Assembly (NCBI RefSeq): GCF_023823125.1
Contig: NZ_CP090949.1
Coordinates: forward strand, 558,001 to 622,000
DNA from: Erythrobacter aurantius
Lineage (GTDB): Bacteria > Pseudomonadota > Alphaproteobacteria > Sphingomonadales > Sphingomonadaceae
Length of the DNA: 64,000 bases
Direction of reading: 5' to 3'
Part shown: piece after piece, positions 43,374 through 53,416 of the stretch
Layout of the letters: every line of letters begins with the position of its first letter
Position numbering within the stretch: position 1 is the stretch's first letter
Made by a program: the position numbers and the translations under genes
The notes under the pieces: generated by a model
Told to the model about the DNA's origin: nothing
The model's database searches: none
The model's input: only the letters and a program-made list of their open reading frames with translations

Positions 43374-44132
43374 TCAGAAGCGGATTTGCGTGCCGACGTA
43401 GACGGCCTGGCTGTCCTGCACTGAGTTGGTGAGCGGCGCGAGGCGATCCCGCTCTTGCGAGTAGCGCACGCCCGCGGTCACATCGAGATTGGGCGAGAGC
43501 CGGAAGCTGCCGCCTACGCCCACGGTCTGCGACCTTGCATCGAGAGTGTTGGGCGAACGGCCGGCGATGGTTTCATCCTCAAGCTCGACCAGCGGCTGAA
43601 GCCGGCTGGGCTTGTCTTCGCGTGTCGGGCGTGAAGGCTCGAACTCGGCGAGATCGGGCATCGAAAGGTTGCGCAGGTTATCGGGCAAGGTCGATGCCGC
43701 CTGAGTCCGCGCGAAGCTTTGATAGCCGCGCGCCGTGCCGAGGTTGAAGCGGGTGGCCTGCAGCCCGGCAATACCGGCGGCCTTGCCCGGAGCAGGCTCA
43801 AGCGCCTTGCGGACCGAGATGGCTTGTGCGGCCTCGTCGTCGATGCGCACGGCGACGGTAACAAGCCGTTCGTTGCGGATCGCATTGGCGCCAGCAGGCG
43901 TGAACCGGATGCCGCGCTCACGCGCTTTTTCCGCAACGCGCGCGGCCAATTCCGGATCGATCGAGGCCGGGGTGAAAAGATCGTAGGCCGCCGCCGCACG
44001 CGGGCCTTCACCCGCGGTGATGCCGACAACGGCAAGTCCGGCAGACGGCACGCCGAGCAACAGCGCGGCAGCAATGCCAAGCAGCGGCAGCTTGCGCTGC
44101 TTCATCGCCGTCTTGTCCATCCCGCTAGCCAT
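43374..44132 (-). CDS. exported hypothetical protein with beta-barrel-like end
   Basis: A 252-aa protein with a signal peptide (LPLLGIAAALLLGVPSAGLAV). The C-terminal 60 residues show alternating strands (GVGGSFRLSPNLDVTAGVRY, QAVYVGTQIRF) ending in phenylalanine, the signature of outer-membrane beta-barrels recognised by BamA, though two or three strands are too few for a full barrel. The middle region (about 50-150) is unrecognised. In-frame ATGs at 44120 and 44105 are possible starts. Function unknown. Confidence 0.65.
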   Translation of the reverse strand: MASGMDKTAMKQRKLPLLGIAAALLLGVPSAGLAVVGITAGEGPRAAAAYDLFTPASIDPELAARVAEKARERGIRFTPAGANAIRNERLVTVAVRIDDEAAQAISVRKALEPAPGKAAGIAGLQATRFNLGTARGYQSFARTQAASTLPDNLRNLSMPDLAEFEPSRPTREDKPSRLQPLVELEDETIAGRSPNTLDARSQTVGVGGSFRLSPNLDVTAGVRYSQERDRLAPLTNSVQDSQAVYVGTQIRF

Positions 44133-44496
44133 TTCAAACTGTACCTTCGTCCCAAACTTGCGACGGATCCAAGCATAAGAATCCTGAACCGTCGCTGAGC
44201 ATAACTGCCAGAGACTCGCCTGTCCCGCATTACGCTACGCCTGTGATAGGTTTGTGACTGCCAAAGTTGCAATATTTTCCACAGGCAACGGGCCGCTTCC
44301 CGGAAGGACTGTTGCGCAGACCACACAACCTCACCCTTTGATCTGAGGGAGTTCAGCCGCCATACAGGCACGCAAATGGTAGGAAGGTGGCCGGAAGGCG
44401 AAGCCATCGGGCTGGTGCGGGGGCTCAATACGCTTGCCGCTGTGCCCCGGCCCGTTATAGAGCCTTCCAAGGACACAAGCGAGGGACATTACCGCA
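44133..44496. other. 364-base intergenic region
   Basis: This divergent gap holds the promoters of the exported-protein gene and of the DUF3576-leuS operon. TTGTGA followed after 17 bases by AATATT/TATTTT (about 44250-44280) is a weak promoter candidate. No convincing ORF, tRNA or hairpin was found; the frames crossing it have no recognisable composition. Confidence 0.4.
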
Positions 44497-44949
44497 GTGA
44501 CAAGCGCCAAGACCGCACTTTCGAACACGACACGCATCGCAGGCCTTGCTGCTGCGCTTGGGCTGCTGGCTGCCTGTGGCGGCAACGAACGCCCGACCAC
44601 CGAACTGCAGGCCGCGCAGATCAACACCATCGGCGTCAACGCCTATCTGTGGCGCGGCGCGCTCGAAACGCTGAGCTTCGCGCCGCTGCTTTCCGCTGAC
44701 AGTGCGGGCGGGGTCATCATCACCGACTGGTACGCCAACCCCAGCAACCCCAACGAACGGGTCAAGGTGACGGTGACGATCCTCGATCAGGATCTGCGCG
44801 CCGACGCGCTGCGGGTTTCGGCCAGCCGTCAGGTTGCTCAGGGCGGCGGCTGGGTGGATGCGCCGGTGCAGGCCGCAACCGTGCAGAAGCTTGAGGACAT
44901 CATCCTCACCCGCGCACGCGATCTGCGTCGCAAGGCTATCGCCGGATAA
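44497..44949 (+). CDS. DUF3576 domain lipoprotein
   Basis: A 150-aa exported lipoprotein with lipobox GLLAACGG (Cys27). INTIGVNAYLWRGALETLSF and GGVIITDWYANPSNPNERVKV are hallmarks of DUF3576, a conserved alphaproteobacterial family encoded just upstream of leuS, lptE and holA. Its role is unestablished; its place beside lptE hints at outer-membrane or LPS assembly. The start is GTG at 44497, preceded by GAGGGAC at nine bases. Confidence 0.9.
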   Translation: MTSAKTALSNTTRIAGLAAALGLLAACGGNERPTTELQAAQINTIGVNAYLWRGALETLSFAPLLSADSAGGVIITDWYANPSNPNERVKVTVTILDQDLRADALRVSASRQVAQGGGWVDAPVQAATVQKLEDIILTRARDLRRKAIAG

Positions 44950-44994
44950 GCCTTTCCCTTTGCGTTGGCGCTTCGGCGCATTAGCGAGCTTGTC

Positions 44995-47511
44995 ATGACT
45001 GACACCCGATTCGATCCGTCCCAATCCGACGGGCGCTGGCAGCGCGCGTGGGAAGAGGCCGGCACCTTCACCGCCGATTCGAACAGCGAAAAGCCCAAGA
45101 GCTACGTGCTGGAGATGTTCCCCTATCCTTCGGGGCGCATCCACATGGGTCATGTGCGCAATTACACCATGGGTGACGTGCTGGCGCGCTACAAGAAGAT
45201 GCGCGGGCACGAAGTGCTGCACCCGATGGGCTGGGACGCCTTCGGCATGCCCGCCGAAAACGCGGCGATGGAAAAGAAGGTGCATCCAGGCGCCTGGACC
45301 CGCTCCAATATCGAGGCGATGAAGGCGCAATTGAAGCGCATCGGCTTCGCGCTCGACTGGACGCGTGAATTCGCGACCTGCGATCCCGAATATTACGGCC
45401 ACGAACAGGCGCTGTTCCTCGACATGTATGCCGCCGGGCTGGTCTATCGCAAATCGTCCGAGGTCAACTGGGACCCGGTCGACATGACGGTGCTGGCCAA
45501 TGAGCAGGTGATTGACGGCAAGGGCTGGCGATCAGGTGCCGAGGTCGAGAAGCGCAAGCTTGACCAGTGGTTCCTCAAGATCACCGATTTCGCCGAAGAC
45601 CTGCTCGACGGGCTGGGAGAGCTCGAGCACTGGCCCGAAAAGGTCAAGCTGATGCAGGAAAACTGGATCGGCAAGTCGTCGGGTCTGGAATTCAGTTTCG
45701 ATCTTTCGAACGGAGAGACGCTGCCGGTCTACACCACCCGGCCCGATACGATCTTTGGCGCGAGTTTCTGCGCCATCGCCGCCGATCACCCGATCGCGCA
45801 AGGGCTGGCCGACGATCCGGCCGTCGCCGCGTTCATCGAGGAATGCAAGAAGGGCGGCACCACCGCCGCCGCACTCGAAACCGCGGAAAAGCTTGGCTAT
45901 CGCACCGATATCACTGCACGGCATCCCTTCACCGGGGCGGCCATGCCCGTCTTCATCGCCAATTTTGTGCTGATGGATTACGGCACCGGCGCGGTGATGG
46001 GCGTGCCGGGGCATGACCAGCGCGACTTCGAATTCGCGACCAAGTACGAACTGCCGATCGCCCGCGTAGTGGCGAAGGATGCGAGCCAGGCCGACGCGCC
46101 GATGGGCGGAGAAGCCGAACCCGGCGACGGCGTGATCGTCAATTCGGATTTCCTTGACGGGATGATCGTCGAAGACGCCAAGGCCGCAGTCATCGCCCGC
46201 GCCGAACAGGGCGGCTGGGGCAAGGGCACGACGGTTTGGCGCCTGCGCGACTGGGGCATTTCGCGTCAGCGTTACTGGGGCACGCCGATCCCCTTCATCC
46301 ATTGCGATGCCTGCGGCATCGTCCCGGTGCCCAAGGATCAATTGCCCGTCACCCTGCCCGATGATGTCGATTTCGACACGCCGGGCAATCCGCTGGAACG
46401 GCACCCGACGTGGAAGCATGTCGATTGCCCGAAGTGCGGTGCAAAGGCGCGGCGCGAAACCGACACGCTCGACACTTTCACCAACAGCTCATGGTATTTC
46501 CTGCGTTTCGCATCGCAGCCGGCAGACAAGCCGTTCGACCCGGAGGAAATCGCCAAGTGGATGCCGGTGGAGCATTACATCGGCGGGATCGAGCACGCGA
46601 TCCTGCACCTGCTCTACGCCCGGTTCTGGACCCGTGCGCTTGCGCATATCGGCAAGCTGGAGGTGAAAGAGCCTTTCGCCTCGCTGTTCACGCAAGGCAT
46701 GGTGACGCATGAAACCTATGGCCGCACGGTGGACGACAAACCCGTTTGGTATTCGCCCGAGGAAATCGAGCGCACTTCCAGTGGCGCGACGCTCAAGTCT
46801 GATGGTGCGCCGGTCGAAATCGGCCGCGTCATCAAGATGTCGAAGTCGAAGAAGAACACGGTCGATCCCGACAACATCATCGCCAATTACGGTGCGGATG
46901 CGGTGCGCTGGTTCATGCTGTCCGACAGCCCGCCCGAACGCGACCTGCCGTGGTCCGAAGCGGGGATCGAGGGCTGCTGGCGTTTCGTCCAGCGGCTGTG
47001 GCGGCTGTTCGGCCAGATCGACGATGCGGCGACGGGTGAGGACAAGGACCTCGCGCGCAAGGCACATCAGGCGATTGTCGCTGTCGCCAGCGATATCGAG
47101 GCGCTGTCCTTCAACAAGGCGGTGGCGCGGATTTACGAATTGACCGGGGCCGCCGAAAAGGCCGCACCTTCGCAGAGCCGCAATTTCGCGATCCGCACGA
47201 TCCTGCACCTGATCGCGCCGATGATGCCGCATCTGGCGGAGGAAGCGTATTCGCGGCTTGGCGCAGATGCCCTCATCGCCGATGCCGCCTGGCCCGATCA
47301 TGATCCGGCGATGCTGGTGGAAGACGAGGTCACCATCGCGGTGCAGCACATGGGCAAACTGCGCGACACGCTGAAGGCGCCCAAGGGATCGTCGAAAGAA
47401 GATCTCGAGGCGCTTGCGCTCGCCAGCGAGAACGTCCAGCGTTCGATCAACGGAGCAGACATTCGCAAGGTGATCGTGGTGCCCGACAGGCTGGTGAACA
47501 TCGTAACGTGA
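44995..47511 (+). CDS. leuS: leucyl-tRNA synthetase
   Basis: LeuRS charges tRNA-Leu. The 838-aa class I enzyme has the HIGH-type motif [15 protein letters not shown] (about 40-54), the CP1 editing domain (about 220-410; [10 protein letters not shown], the zinc-like CDACG...CPKCG pair), KMSKS as [15 protein letters not shown], and the anticodon-binding helices at the end. Start at the [10 protein letters not shown] methionine is favoured because the family begins just before the catalytic fold. The stop overlaps the start region of lptE (GTGATG). Confidence 0.97.
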   Translation: MTDTRFDPSQSDGRWQRAWEEAGTFTADSNSEKPKSYVLEMFPYPSGRIHMGHVRNYTMGDVLARYKKMRGHEVLHPMGWDAFGMPAENAAMEKKVHPGAWTRSNIEAMKAQLKRIGFALDWTREFATCDPEYYGHEQALFLDMYAAGLVYRKSSEVNWDPVDMTVLANEQVIDGKGWRSGAEVEKRKLDQWFLKITDFAEDLLDGLGELEHWPEKVKLMQENWIGKSSGLEFSFDLSNGETLPVYTTRPDTIFGASFCAIAADHPIAQGLADDPAVAAFIEECKKGGTTAAALETAEKLGYRTDITARHPFTGAAMPVFIANFVLMDYGTGAVMGVPGHDQRDFEFATKYELPIARVVAKDASQADAPMGGEAEPGDGVIVNSDFLDGMIVEDAKAAVIARAEQGGWGKGTTVWRLRDWGISRQRYWGTPIPFIHCDACGIVPVPKDQLPVTLPDDVDFDTPGNPLERHPTWKHVDCPKCGAKARRETDTLDTFTNSSWYFLRFASQPADKPFDPEEIAKWMPVEHYIGGIEHAILHLLYARFWTRALAHIGKLEVKEPFASLFTQGMVTHETYGRTVDDKPVWYSPEEIERTSSGATLKSDGAPVEIGRVIKMSKSKKNTVDPDNIIANYGADAVRWFMLSDSPPERDLPWSEAGIEGCWRFVQRLWRLFGQIDDAATGEDKDLARKAHQAIVAVASDIEALSFNKAVARIYELTGAAEKAAPSQSRNFAIRTILHLIAPMMPHLAEEAYSRLGADALIADAAWPDHDPAMLVEDEVTIAVQHMGKLRDTLKAPKGSSKEDLEALALASENVQRSINGADIRKVIVVPDRLVNIVT

Positions 47512-48038
47512 TGCGGCGCGGGGCCATCCTTCTCGCGCTGTGCGCGCTGCCCGCAATTTCCGCCTGCGGATTGCAGCCGATGTATGCGGGCGGGGCGAGT
47601 TCGGGCGTCGCGCAGGGGCTTGCCGCTGTGGACGTTCCGCCAATTCCGGGCCGGGATGGCTGGCTGGTGCGCAACGCGCTGCGCGACAGGCTCGGTGTGG
47701 CCAATGCCGGACAAGGCGATGCCACGCCGCGTTATCGGCTCGACGTCCGGCTGGACGATGCGCTGGAAGCCTTGGGCGTACTCAACGACGACACGATCAG
47801 CCGTGAACGCCGCATCCTGCGTTCGCGCTATCAGCTCATCGATCTGGCGACGGGAGAGATCCTGCTTGATGCGACTGCGGGATCGGATGCGGGGATCGAC
47901 GTGGTTTCCTCGGAATATGCGACCATTGCCGCAGAACAGCGCGCGCTGGAAAACCTTGCGCAGGATGTTGCCGACCGGATGGCGACCCGCATTGCGCTCG
48001 TCCTGAGAGAGCGCGAGCGCGCGGGCGGCGCGCAGTGA
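47511..48038 (+). CDS. lptE: LPS assembly lipoprotein LptE
   Basis: A 175-aa outer-membrane lipoprotein that plugs the LptD barrel for lipopolysaccharide export. The signal peptide ends in the lipobox ISACGLQPMY (Cys19), the LQPMY following the cysteine being typical of alphaproteobacterial LptE. The rest has the expected strand pattern. The ATG at 47511 overlaps the leuS stop; holA follows by seven bases. Confidence 0.9.
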   Translation: MRRGAILLALCALPAISACGLQPMYAGGASSGVAQGLAAVDVPPIPGRDGWLVRNALRDRLGVANAGQGDATPRYRLDVRLDDALEALGVLNDDTISRERRILRSRYQLIDLATGEILLDATAGSDAGIDVVSSEYATIAAEQRALENLAQDVADRMATRIALVLRERERAGGAQ

Positions 48039-48045
48039 TGGCCCG

Positions 48046-49086
48046 ATGAAGGGCAAGCATTCCGAATTCCTCCGCGGGGTGCCGCGCTCGGCTTCGCAGG
48101 CCACGATCTTCTTCTTTTGCGGGCCGGATGAAGCCGGGGCCTCTGCCGCCGCGACCAAGGTGATCGAGGCGCTGCCCGATCCCGGTGAGCGGGTCGAACT
48201 GTCGGGCGCGGATCTCAAGCGCGATCCGGCCTTGCTCGGGGACGAAGCGCGTTCGGGGTCGTTGTTCGGCGATGCGCGGCACATTCTGGTGCGGGCCAGC
48301 GGTGACGAGGCGCATGACGCGGTTCAGGCCCTGATCGATACCGGTGAAGCTGGCGCGGGGAAGGCGGCCCCGGTCATCATCGTCGCCACTTCCGCCACGG
48401 ACAAGGCGCGCACCGCCAAACTCCTCGAGAAACGCCAGGACGCGCTGGTGGTGATGTTCTACCAGCCCGATCTGTCGAGTGTGGCGGCTTCGGTGCGGAC
48501 CATGGCGGATGGTGCCGGCCTGCGACTGGGCGGCGATCTTGCCGAGAGGATCGCGCGGGCAGCGGGCCTTGATGTCCGGCTGGCGCAGTCGGAAGTCGAC
48601 AAGCTGGCGCTTTACATGGATGCCTCGCCGCAGGCGCCGCGTAATGTCTCGCCCGAAGATTACGCGGAAATCGGCGCGGCCACCGAAGAGGACGGTTTCG
48701 GCCCGGTGGTTAATGCCGTGTTGGGGGGCGAGCTGGGCAAGCTGCCGGTTGAATTGAAGCGTGTGCGCGAGCTTGGCCTCAATCCTGTCGGGCTGGTGCT
48801 GGCGCTCGAACGGCGAGCGACCCAGCTTGTCCAGATCAGCGCGAAAATCGGCCCGCGCGGTTCGCTCGACAATCTCGGCAAGGGTGAAAAGGCGCAGCTT
48901 CGCATCTTCTGGAAGGAAGAGCGCGAAATCAGGCAACAACTGGGAGCATGGCAACCCCGCAAGCTGGATCGTCTGGTGTCCCGTCTTGTTGCATTGCACC
49001 GAAGTCTGCTCGCCAACAGTCAGGCGGCGGAGCTGCTGCTGGTGCAGGATCTGGCGGAAATCGCCCGTTTCGCCGCCAAGCGGTAG
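48046..49086 (+). CDS. holA: DNA polymerase III subunit delta
   Basis: HolA is the delta subunit of the clamp loader that opens the beta sliding clamp. The 346-aa protein has FFFCGPDEAG at the N-terminus (degenerate P-loop region), the central LLFGDARHILVR-type strand, QSEVDKLALY and the C-terminal helical collar (EAAELLL region). Length matches the family. It sits in the conserved leuS-lptE-holA cluster. Confidence 0.93.
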   Translation: MKGKHSEFLRGVPRSASQATIFFFCGPDEAGASAAATKVIEALPDPGERVELSGADLKRDPALLGDEARSGSLFGDARHILVRASGDEAHDAVQALIDTGEAGAGKAAPVIIVATSATDKARTAKLLEKRQDALVVMFYQPDLSSVAASVRTMADGAGLRLGGDLAERIARAAGLDVRLAQSEVDKLALYMDASPQAPRNVSPEDYAEIGAATEEDGFGPVVNAVLGGELGKLPVELKRVRELGLNPVGLVLALERRATQLVQISAKIGPRGSLDNLGKGEKAQLRIFWKEEREIRQQLGAWQPRKLDRLVSRLVALHRSLLANSQAAELLLVQDLAEIARFAAKR

Positions 49087-49201
49087 CATTTTCGGACAGC
49101 TTTTCATTTCGCATTCGCAAAATTACGTACTTGTGCGTATAGGCTTAACGAAGAATAAGGGGTTTCTCTTAAGGAGCGTTCCGGGGGGAGCGCGAGGCTG
49201 A

Positions 49202-50605
49202 ATGAACAAGATTTCCGGCACGCTGCTTGAGGCAGCGAACTCAGAGCAGGTCGAATACAGGATAGCGCCCTCTCTCGAGCGGCGGCGCCTGCGCGCTTAT
49301 ATCCTGCTGCTGTTGCTGGATGCCTTGCTGCTGCATGGTGCATTTGCTCTCGTCGGGCAGGTGTACGAAGGCCAATGGTGGCACGAGCGCAATATGCTTG
49401 CAGTGCAAACCATGCTGCCTCTCTTCTTCACCATCGCGCTCTACAACCAGACCTACAGCGGACGCTCGCTCGCCGATTGGCTCTATGGTGCGCGTCAGGC
49501 ACTGGTGGCGCTTGTCATTTCGGCGGCATTGCTCAACTTCGTAGCATTCTACACCAAGTCCAACGCCCAATTCTCGCGCGTGTCGGTGACGTTGGGATTG
49601 ATCATGGCTGCGGTCGCCCTTGTGGCCCTGCGCCGCCTTGTGCCGGTAGTAATCGAAAAGTTCTGGGGCGGCCGCACCATGAACCGTCTGATCATTGACG
49701 ATGGCGGCCCTGATTTCACGCTCCATAAGGCGATCTCCATTTCCGCACAGCAATATGATCTCGATCCGACCAGCCACGATCCCTTCATGCTGGATCGGCT
49801 CGGACGGTTGCTGCAGAATCAGGACAAGGTCGTCGTCAGCTGCCCCAGCGAGCGGCGGCAGGCATGGGCGTTCCTGCTCAAATCGGCCGGGGTCTATGGC
49901 GAGATCGTGAGCGAACCCGCACACCAACTCGGGGCGACGGATGTGCACCGTTACGAAGGACAGGGGCGCACGACCCTGGTGGTTTCAACCGGGCCGCTCG
50001 GCCTGCGTTCGCGCATTTCCAAGCGCCTGTTCGACATCACCATCGCGGGCGGTGCGCTGGTCGCGCTTTCGCCGGTGCTGCTGATTGTCGCGGCGCTGAT
50101 CAAGCTCGAAGATGGCGGGCCGGTGCTGTTCGTCCAGCGGCGGCTTGGCCGGGGCAACCAATTCTTCGACATGCTGAAATTCCGTTCGATGCGGGTCGAG
50201 CAGAACGATGCCAATGGCGATCGCTCGACCGGACGCGAGGATGACCGGTTCACCAGAATCGGAGCATTCATTCGCAAGACTTCGATCGACGAGCTGCCGC
50301 AGCTGATCAACGTCCTGCGCGGGGACATGTCGATCGTCGGCCCGCGCCCGCATGCCTTGGGCAGCCGTGCGAACAGCAAGCTGTTCTGGGAAGTGGATGC
50401 GCAATACTGGCGCCGTCATTGCCTCAAGCCGGGGCTGACCGGTCTGGCTCAGGTGCGCGGCCATCGCGGTGCGACTGAGCAGGAGAAAGACCTGACCGAC
50501 CGCTTGCAGTCCGATCTCGAGTATATCTCAGGCTGGTCGCTGCGCCGCGATATCGCGATTGTGTTCCAGACCATCTGGGTGCTGCGGCACGACAACGCTT
50601 ATTAG
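49202..50605 (+). CDS. polyprenyl-phosphate sugar-1-phosphate transferase
   Basis: A 467-aa membrane enzyme that starts exopolysaccharide or O-antigen repeat synthesis by moving a sugar phosphate from a UDP-sugar to undecaprenyl phosphate. Four N-terminal helices (about 30-145) precede a CoA-binding-like soluble domain, another helix (about 285-305) and the conserved catalytic domain (LIKLEDGGPVLFVQRRLGRG, DMLKFRSMR, RKTSIDELPQLINVLRGDMS, VGPRPHA, KPGLTGLAQV). WcaJ/GumD-like. The sugar is not certain. A long 115-base leader precedes it. Confidence 0.92.
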   Translation: MNKISGTLLEAANSEQVEYRIAPSLERRRLRAYILLLLLDALLLHGAFALVGQVYEGQWWHERNMLAVQTMLPLFFTIALYNQTYSGRSLADWLYGARQALVALVISAALLNFVAFYTKSNAQFSRVSVTLGLIMAAVALVALRRLVPVVIEKFWGGRTMNRLIIDDGGPDFTLHKAISISAQQYDLDPTSHDPFMLDRLGRLLQNQDKVVVSCPSERRQAWAFLLKSAGVYGEIVSEPAHQLGATDVHRYEGQGRTTLVVSTGPLGLRSRISKRLFDITIAGGALVALSPVLLIVAALIKLEDGGPVLFVQRRLGRGNQFFDMLKFRSMRVEQNDANGDRSTGREDDRFTRIGAFIRKTSIDELPQLINVLRGDMSIVGPRPHALGSRANSKLFWEVDAQYWRRHCLKPGLTGLAQVRGHRGATEQEKDLTDRLQSDLEYISGWSLRRDIAIVFQTIWVLRHDNAY

Positions 50606-50611
50606 TGTTTC

Positions 50612-50635
50612 GAAGGCGCATCCGCGCCTTCATCT
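50612..50635 (+). terminator. likely terminator after the sugar transferase
   Basis: GAAGGCGC (50612-50619), loop ATCC, GCGCCTTC (50624-50631) then ATCTT. The stem is strong but the T-tract is poor. A second hairpin CGGCCC-ttc-GGGCCG lies at about 50690-50704, toward the end of the convergent lptA gene. Confidence 0.5.
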
Positions 50636-50758
50636 TCGGTGCTATTGTTCGCTGAGCTCACGCACCTGCGGGGCGGCCACTCGGCCTTGCGGCCCTTCGG
50701 GCCGTTGGAGCGCGAAAACCATGATTTGGATTGGCCCTGCGCGAAACAAGGTTTCCAA

Positions 50759-51316
50759 TCAATCCTGCGGGACGGTGAAGGTGCCGGTGACCCTGCCGCT
50801 GTTGCCTGCCTCACCGGCAACGCCCGCGCCTGATCGCCCGTCCACGCTCGACAATCCGCTGTCGAGATCGATCACCAGTCGCCCGCCATTTAGAGTGTCG
50901 CTTCCCCGGCGCAATTCGACATTCCCGGCCATGGTGATCACCCTGCGGCCGAAGTCATAGACCGCGATATCGCCGCTCGCGCGTTCGTTCCCGCGAGTGA
51001 CGACAACCCCGCCATTGGCCGTAATCCGGGTCACATCGAGCGAGCCGTCATCGGTGTATTGCGCCAGCATCCGGTTGGAACGGACCGTCAGCGCACCCTG
51101 ATTGATCGTCACGCCGCCGGTCAGCACGACGCGGTTGGCCCTGTCATCGAGCGCGATATTACCCGCATCGAAGGAAACCGGCGCCTTGGTGTCATGGCGG
51201 GCGATGGCCTGCGCCCCCGCCCCGCTTACCCCGGCGAGCGCGCTCGCCAGCACAAATCCTCCGACTGCCCAGGCAATCGCCACCCGGCCCAGCTGGCCAT
51301 TCTTTCTTGCCATCAT
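50759..51316 (-). CDS. lptA: LPS export periplasmic protein LptA
   Basis: A 185-aa periplasmic bridge protein that carries lipopolysaccharide from LptC to LptD. It has a signal peptide (AIAWAVGGFVLASALAG) and the OstA jellyroll: NIALDDRANRVVLTGGVTINQG, ITANGGVVVTRG, NVELRRGSDTLNGGRLVIDL. Start at 51316 overlaps the lptC stop (TGATG). Genes run rnd-lptC-lptA; lptB, often next in line, is not found here. Confidence 0.92.
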   Translation of the reverse strand: MMARKNGQLGRVAIAWAVGGFVLASALAGVSGAGAQAIARHDTKAPVSFDAGNIALDDRANRVVLTGGVTINQGALTVRSNRMLAQYTDDGSLDVTRITANGGVVVTRGNERASGDIAVYDFGRRVITMAGNVELRRGSDTLNGGRLVIDLDSGLSSVDGRSGAGVAGEAGNSGRVTGTFTVPQD

Positions 51317-51981
51317 CACGGCATCCTCAACTGCCCCGGCACCATTGTCAGCCGGGCATTGCCATTCAATTCGAGCGTGCGAGCATCGATATCCGCGCGC
51401 ATGGTATCAGCGGCGAAAGTCCCCGCAGGAACGGCCCCCGCCACGCCATCATCCCCGCGCATCATGCGGGTTTCAAGATCGAAGGACACGCCACTTGCCG
51501 TAAGCGAGTAGCCATCGGCCGTGCGCACGAGGATCGACCCGTCAACCGTCACGACCTCTTCGTTGATGTCGTAGACGCCGCCGGGCGCAGACAATCGCGC
51601 CGGGCCGTCGTTCAGCAGAAGTTGCGCGAGCAGGTCCTTCATCCGCACCAGCCCTTCGCTGCTCGATCTCTGCACGGCTTCGCCCGCAGTGATCGAGAAC
51701 GGACGGCCGGTGTCGTCCCGCCCGCGGTACATCGCATTGTCGACGCTCAGCCGCTCGTCGATCACCGCCACTTTCGTCCGGTCGAGCAGGAAGCTGACTT
51801 CACCGCGCGGCGATAGCGGGGTGATCACCATCAAGGCCGCGACGACCCCGACGCCCATCGGCAGGGCGCGCGCAAGAAACCCGACCAGCCGATCATGGCT
51901 GCCGCCCGGCGCGGCGAAGTGCTGCCTCCGGGAGCGCAGGGCCTTGGCCTCGCTGGTTTCGATGCGCCGCTTGATCACCAT
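51316..51981 (-). CDS. lptC: LPS export system protein LptC
   Basis: A 221-aa inner-membrane-anchored protein with one helix at about 35-55 (LPMGVGVVAALMVITPL) and a periplasmic LptC/OstA-like fold (GEVSFLLDRTKVAVIDERL, ARLSAPGGVYDINEEVVTVDG). It takes LPS from the LptBFG extractor and hands it to LptA. It starts nine bases after rnd and its stop overlaps lptA. Confidence 0.92.
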   Translation of the reverse strand: MVIKRRIETSEAKALRSRRQHFAAPGGSHDRLVGFLARALPMGVGVVAALMVITPLSPRGEVSFLLDRTKVAVIDERLSVDNAMYRGRDDTGRPFSITAGEAVQRSSSEGLVRMKDLLAQLLLNDGPARLSAPGGVYDINEEVVTVDGSILVRTADGYSLTASGVSFDLETRMMRGDDGVAGAVPAGTFAADTMRADIDARTLELNGNARLTMVPGQLRMP

Positions 51982-51990
51982 GGGGATCGC

Positions 51991-52626
51991 CTAGGATGTG
52001 TATCCTTCATTGTGGCTGAATATGTCGCGGTTGTCCCATCCGGCAATATCCAGCTGCGCGCGCGCCGGAAGGAAGTCGAAACAGGCCTGCGCCAGCTCCA
52101 TCCGCCCTTCGCGTTCCAGCCGCACGATCAACTCGTCACGCAGCCGGTGGAGATACCGCACGTCGGAGGCCGCGTATTCGCGCTGCGCCTCGCTCAGGAC
52201 AGGGCCGCCCCAATCGCTCGACTGCTGCTGTTTCGACAGGCTTTCGCCCAGCAATTCCTCGGTCAGGTTCTTGAGCCCGTGGCGATCGGTGTAGGTGCGC
52301 ACCAGCTTGCTCGCGATCTTGGTGCAGAACACCGGCGCGGCCATCACACCGAGATAGTACTGGATCGCGGCGAGATCGAAGCGTGCGAAGTGATACAGCT
52401 TCAACCGGCTTTCATCCGCCAGCAGCGCGGTGAGATTGGGTGCTTCGTAATCACTCCCCGGCGAAAAACGCACAAGATGTTCGTCGCCCGAACCGTCGCT
52501 GATCTGGACGACGCAAAGCCGGTCGCGCGGGGTGATGAGGCCCATGGTCTCGGTATCGACGGCCAGCGGGCCGGTTCCTTCGAGCACGCCTGCGGGCAGG
52601 TCTTCTTCATGAAAATGCACTGTCAT
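51991..52626 (-). CDS. rnd: ribonuclease D-type 3'-5' exonuclease
   Basis: A 211-aa DEDDy exonuclease. The first acidic motif is AVDTETMGL, the second HFARFDLAAIQYYLG, the third REYAASDVRYLHRL, giving the two metal ions and tyrosine. It lacks the HRDC domains of full-length RNase D, as is common for this short alphaproteobacterial form encoded before lptC. It is likely involved in RNA 3'-end trimming. It is divergent from ung with 84 bases between starts. Confidence 0.9.
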   Translation of the reverse strand: MTVHFHEEDLPAGVLEGTGPLAVDTETMGLITPRDRLCVVQISDGSGDEHLVRFSPGSDYEAPNLTALLADESRLKLYHFARFDLAAIQYYLGVMAAPVFCTKIASKLVRTYTDRHGLKNLTEELLGESLSKQQQSSDWGGPVLSEAQREYAASDVRYLHRLRDELIVRLEREGRMELAQACFDFLPARAQLDIAGWDNRDIFSHNEGYTS

Positions 52627-52710
52627 GGCCGGGACGCTTACGCGGATTGGGGATAGAGGGGAAGAGGCGTCTCGCCCAGCGGGCGCGCGGGCGTGTAGCC
52701 TTGCCGCATC

Positions 52711-53397
52711 ATGGCAACCGAAGACATCCCCGAAAGCTGGCGCGACGCGCTCGATCCGGTGCTTTCGACACCCGAAGCGCGCAAGCTGGGCGGTTGGCTG
52801 AGGGCGGAGGAAGACGCGGGCAAGGCGATCTACCCGCCGCGCGGGCAGCGGCTTGCGGCTCTCGCCAGAACGCCGCTCCCCGCGGTGCGGGTCGTGATCC
52901 TCGGGCAAGACCCCTATCACGGACCCGGCCAGGCGCATGGCCTGAGCTTTTCGGTGCAGGACGGGGTCAAACAGCCGCCCTCGCTCGTCAACATCTTCAA
53001 GGAGCTGGAGAGCGATCTGGGCATCCCGCGCCCTGCCACCGGCAATCTGTCGCGCTGGGCCGATCAGGGCGTGCTGCTGCTCAACAACACGTTGACGGTG
53101 GAGGCCGGGCAGGCGGGCAGCCATGCGGGGCGCGGCTGGGATGCGATCACCGACGCCTGCGTGCAGGCGGTGGTGGACCGGGGTGAGCCGACCGTTTTCA
53201 TCCTGTGGGGCAGCCATGCGAAGAAGAAGGCAGGGCGCGTTCGCGGACTTGGCTCAGGCGATCACCACCTTGTCCTTGCCAGCGCGCACCCCAGCCCGCT
53301 GTCGGCGCACAACGGCTTTTTCGGATCGCGCCCTTTCAGTCAGACCAACGCCTTCCTCGAAGCGCATGGGCGCAAAGCCATCGAATGGTCGCTCTAA
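52711..53397 (+). CDS. ung: uracil-DNA glycosylase (family 1)
   Basis: Ung removes uracil from DNA. The 228-aa protein has the water-activating motif GQDPYHGPGQAHGL, the uracil-recognition stretch LLLNNTLTV and the DNA-intercalating HPSPLSAHNGFFGSRPF; all catalytic residues of family 1 are present. It is a single-gene unit convergent with the DUF2490 gene. Confidence 0.97.
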   Translation: MATEDIPESWRDALDPVLSTPEARKLGGWLRAEEDAGKAIYPPRGQRLAALARTPLPAVRVVILGQDPYHGPGQAHGLSFSVQDGVKQPPSLVNIFKELESDLGIPRPATGNLSRWADQGVLLLNNTLTVEAGQAGSHAGRGWDAITDACVQAVVDRGEPTVFILWGSHAKKKAGRVRGLGSGDHHLVLASAHPSPLSAHNGFFGSRPFSQTNAFLEAHGRKAIEWSL

Positions 53398-53416
53398 GCT
53401 CCCGTAGCGACGCCGA

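Noticed and set aside
44102..44476. A 124-codon frame in the gap before the DUF3576 gene
   Set aside because: Overlaps the start of the exported-protein gene, has no ribosome site and shows random-like composition.
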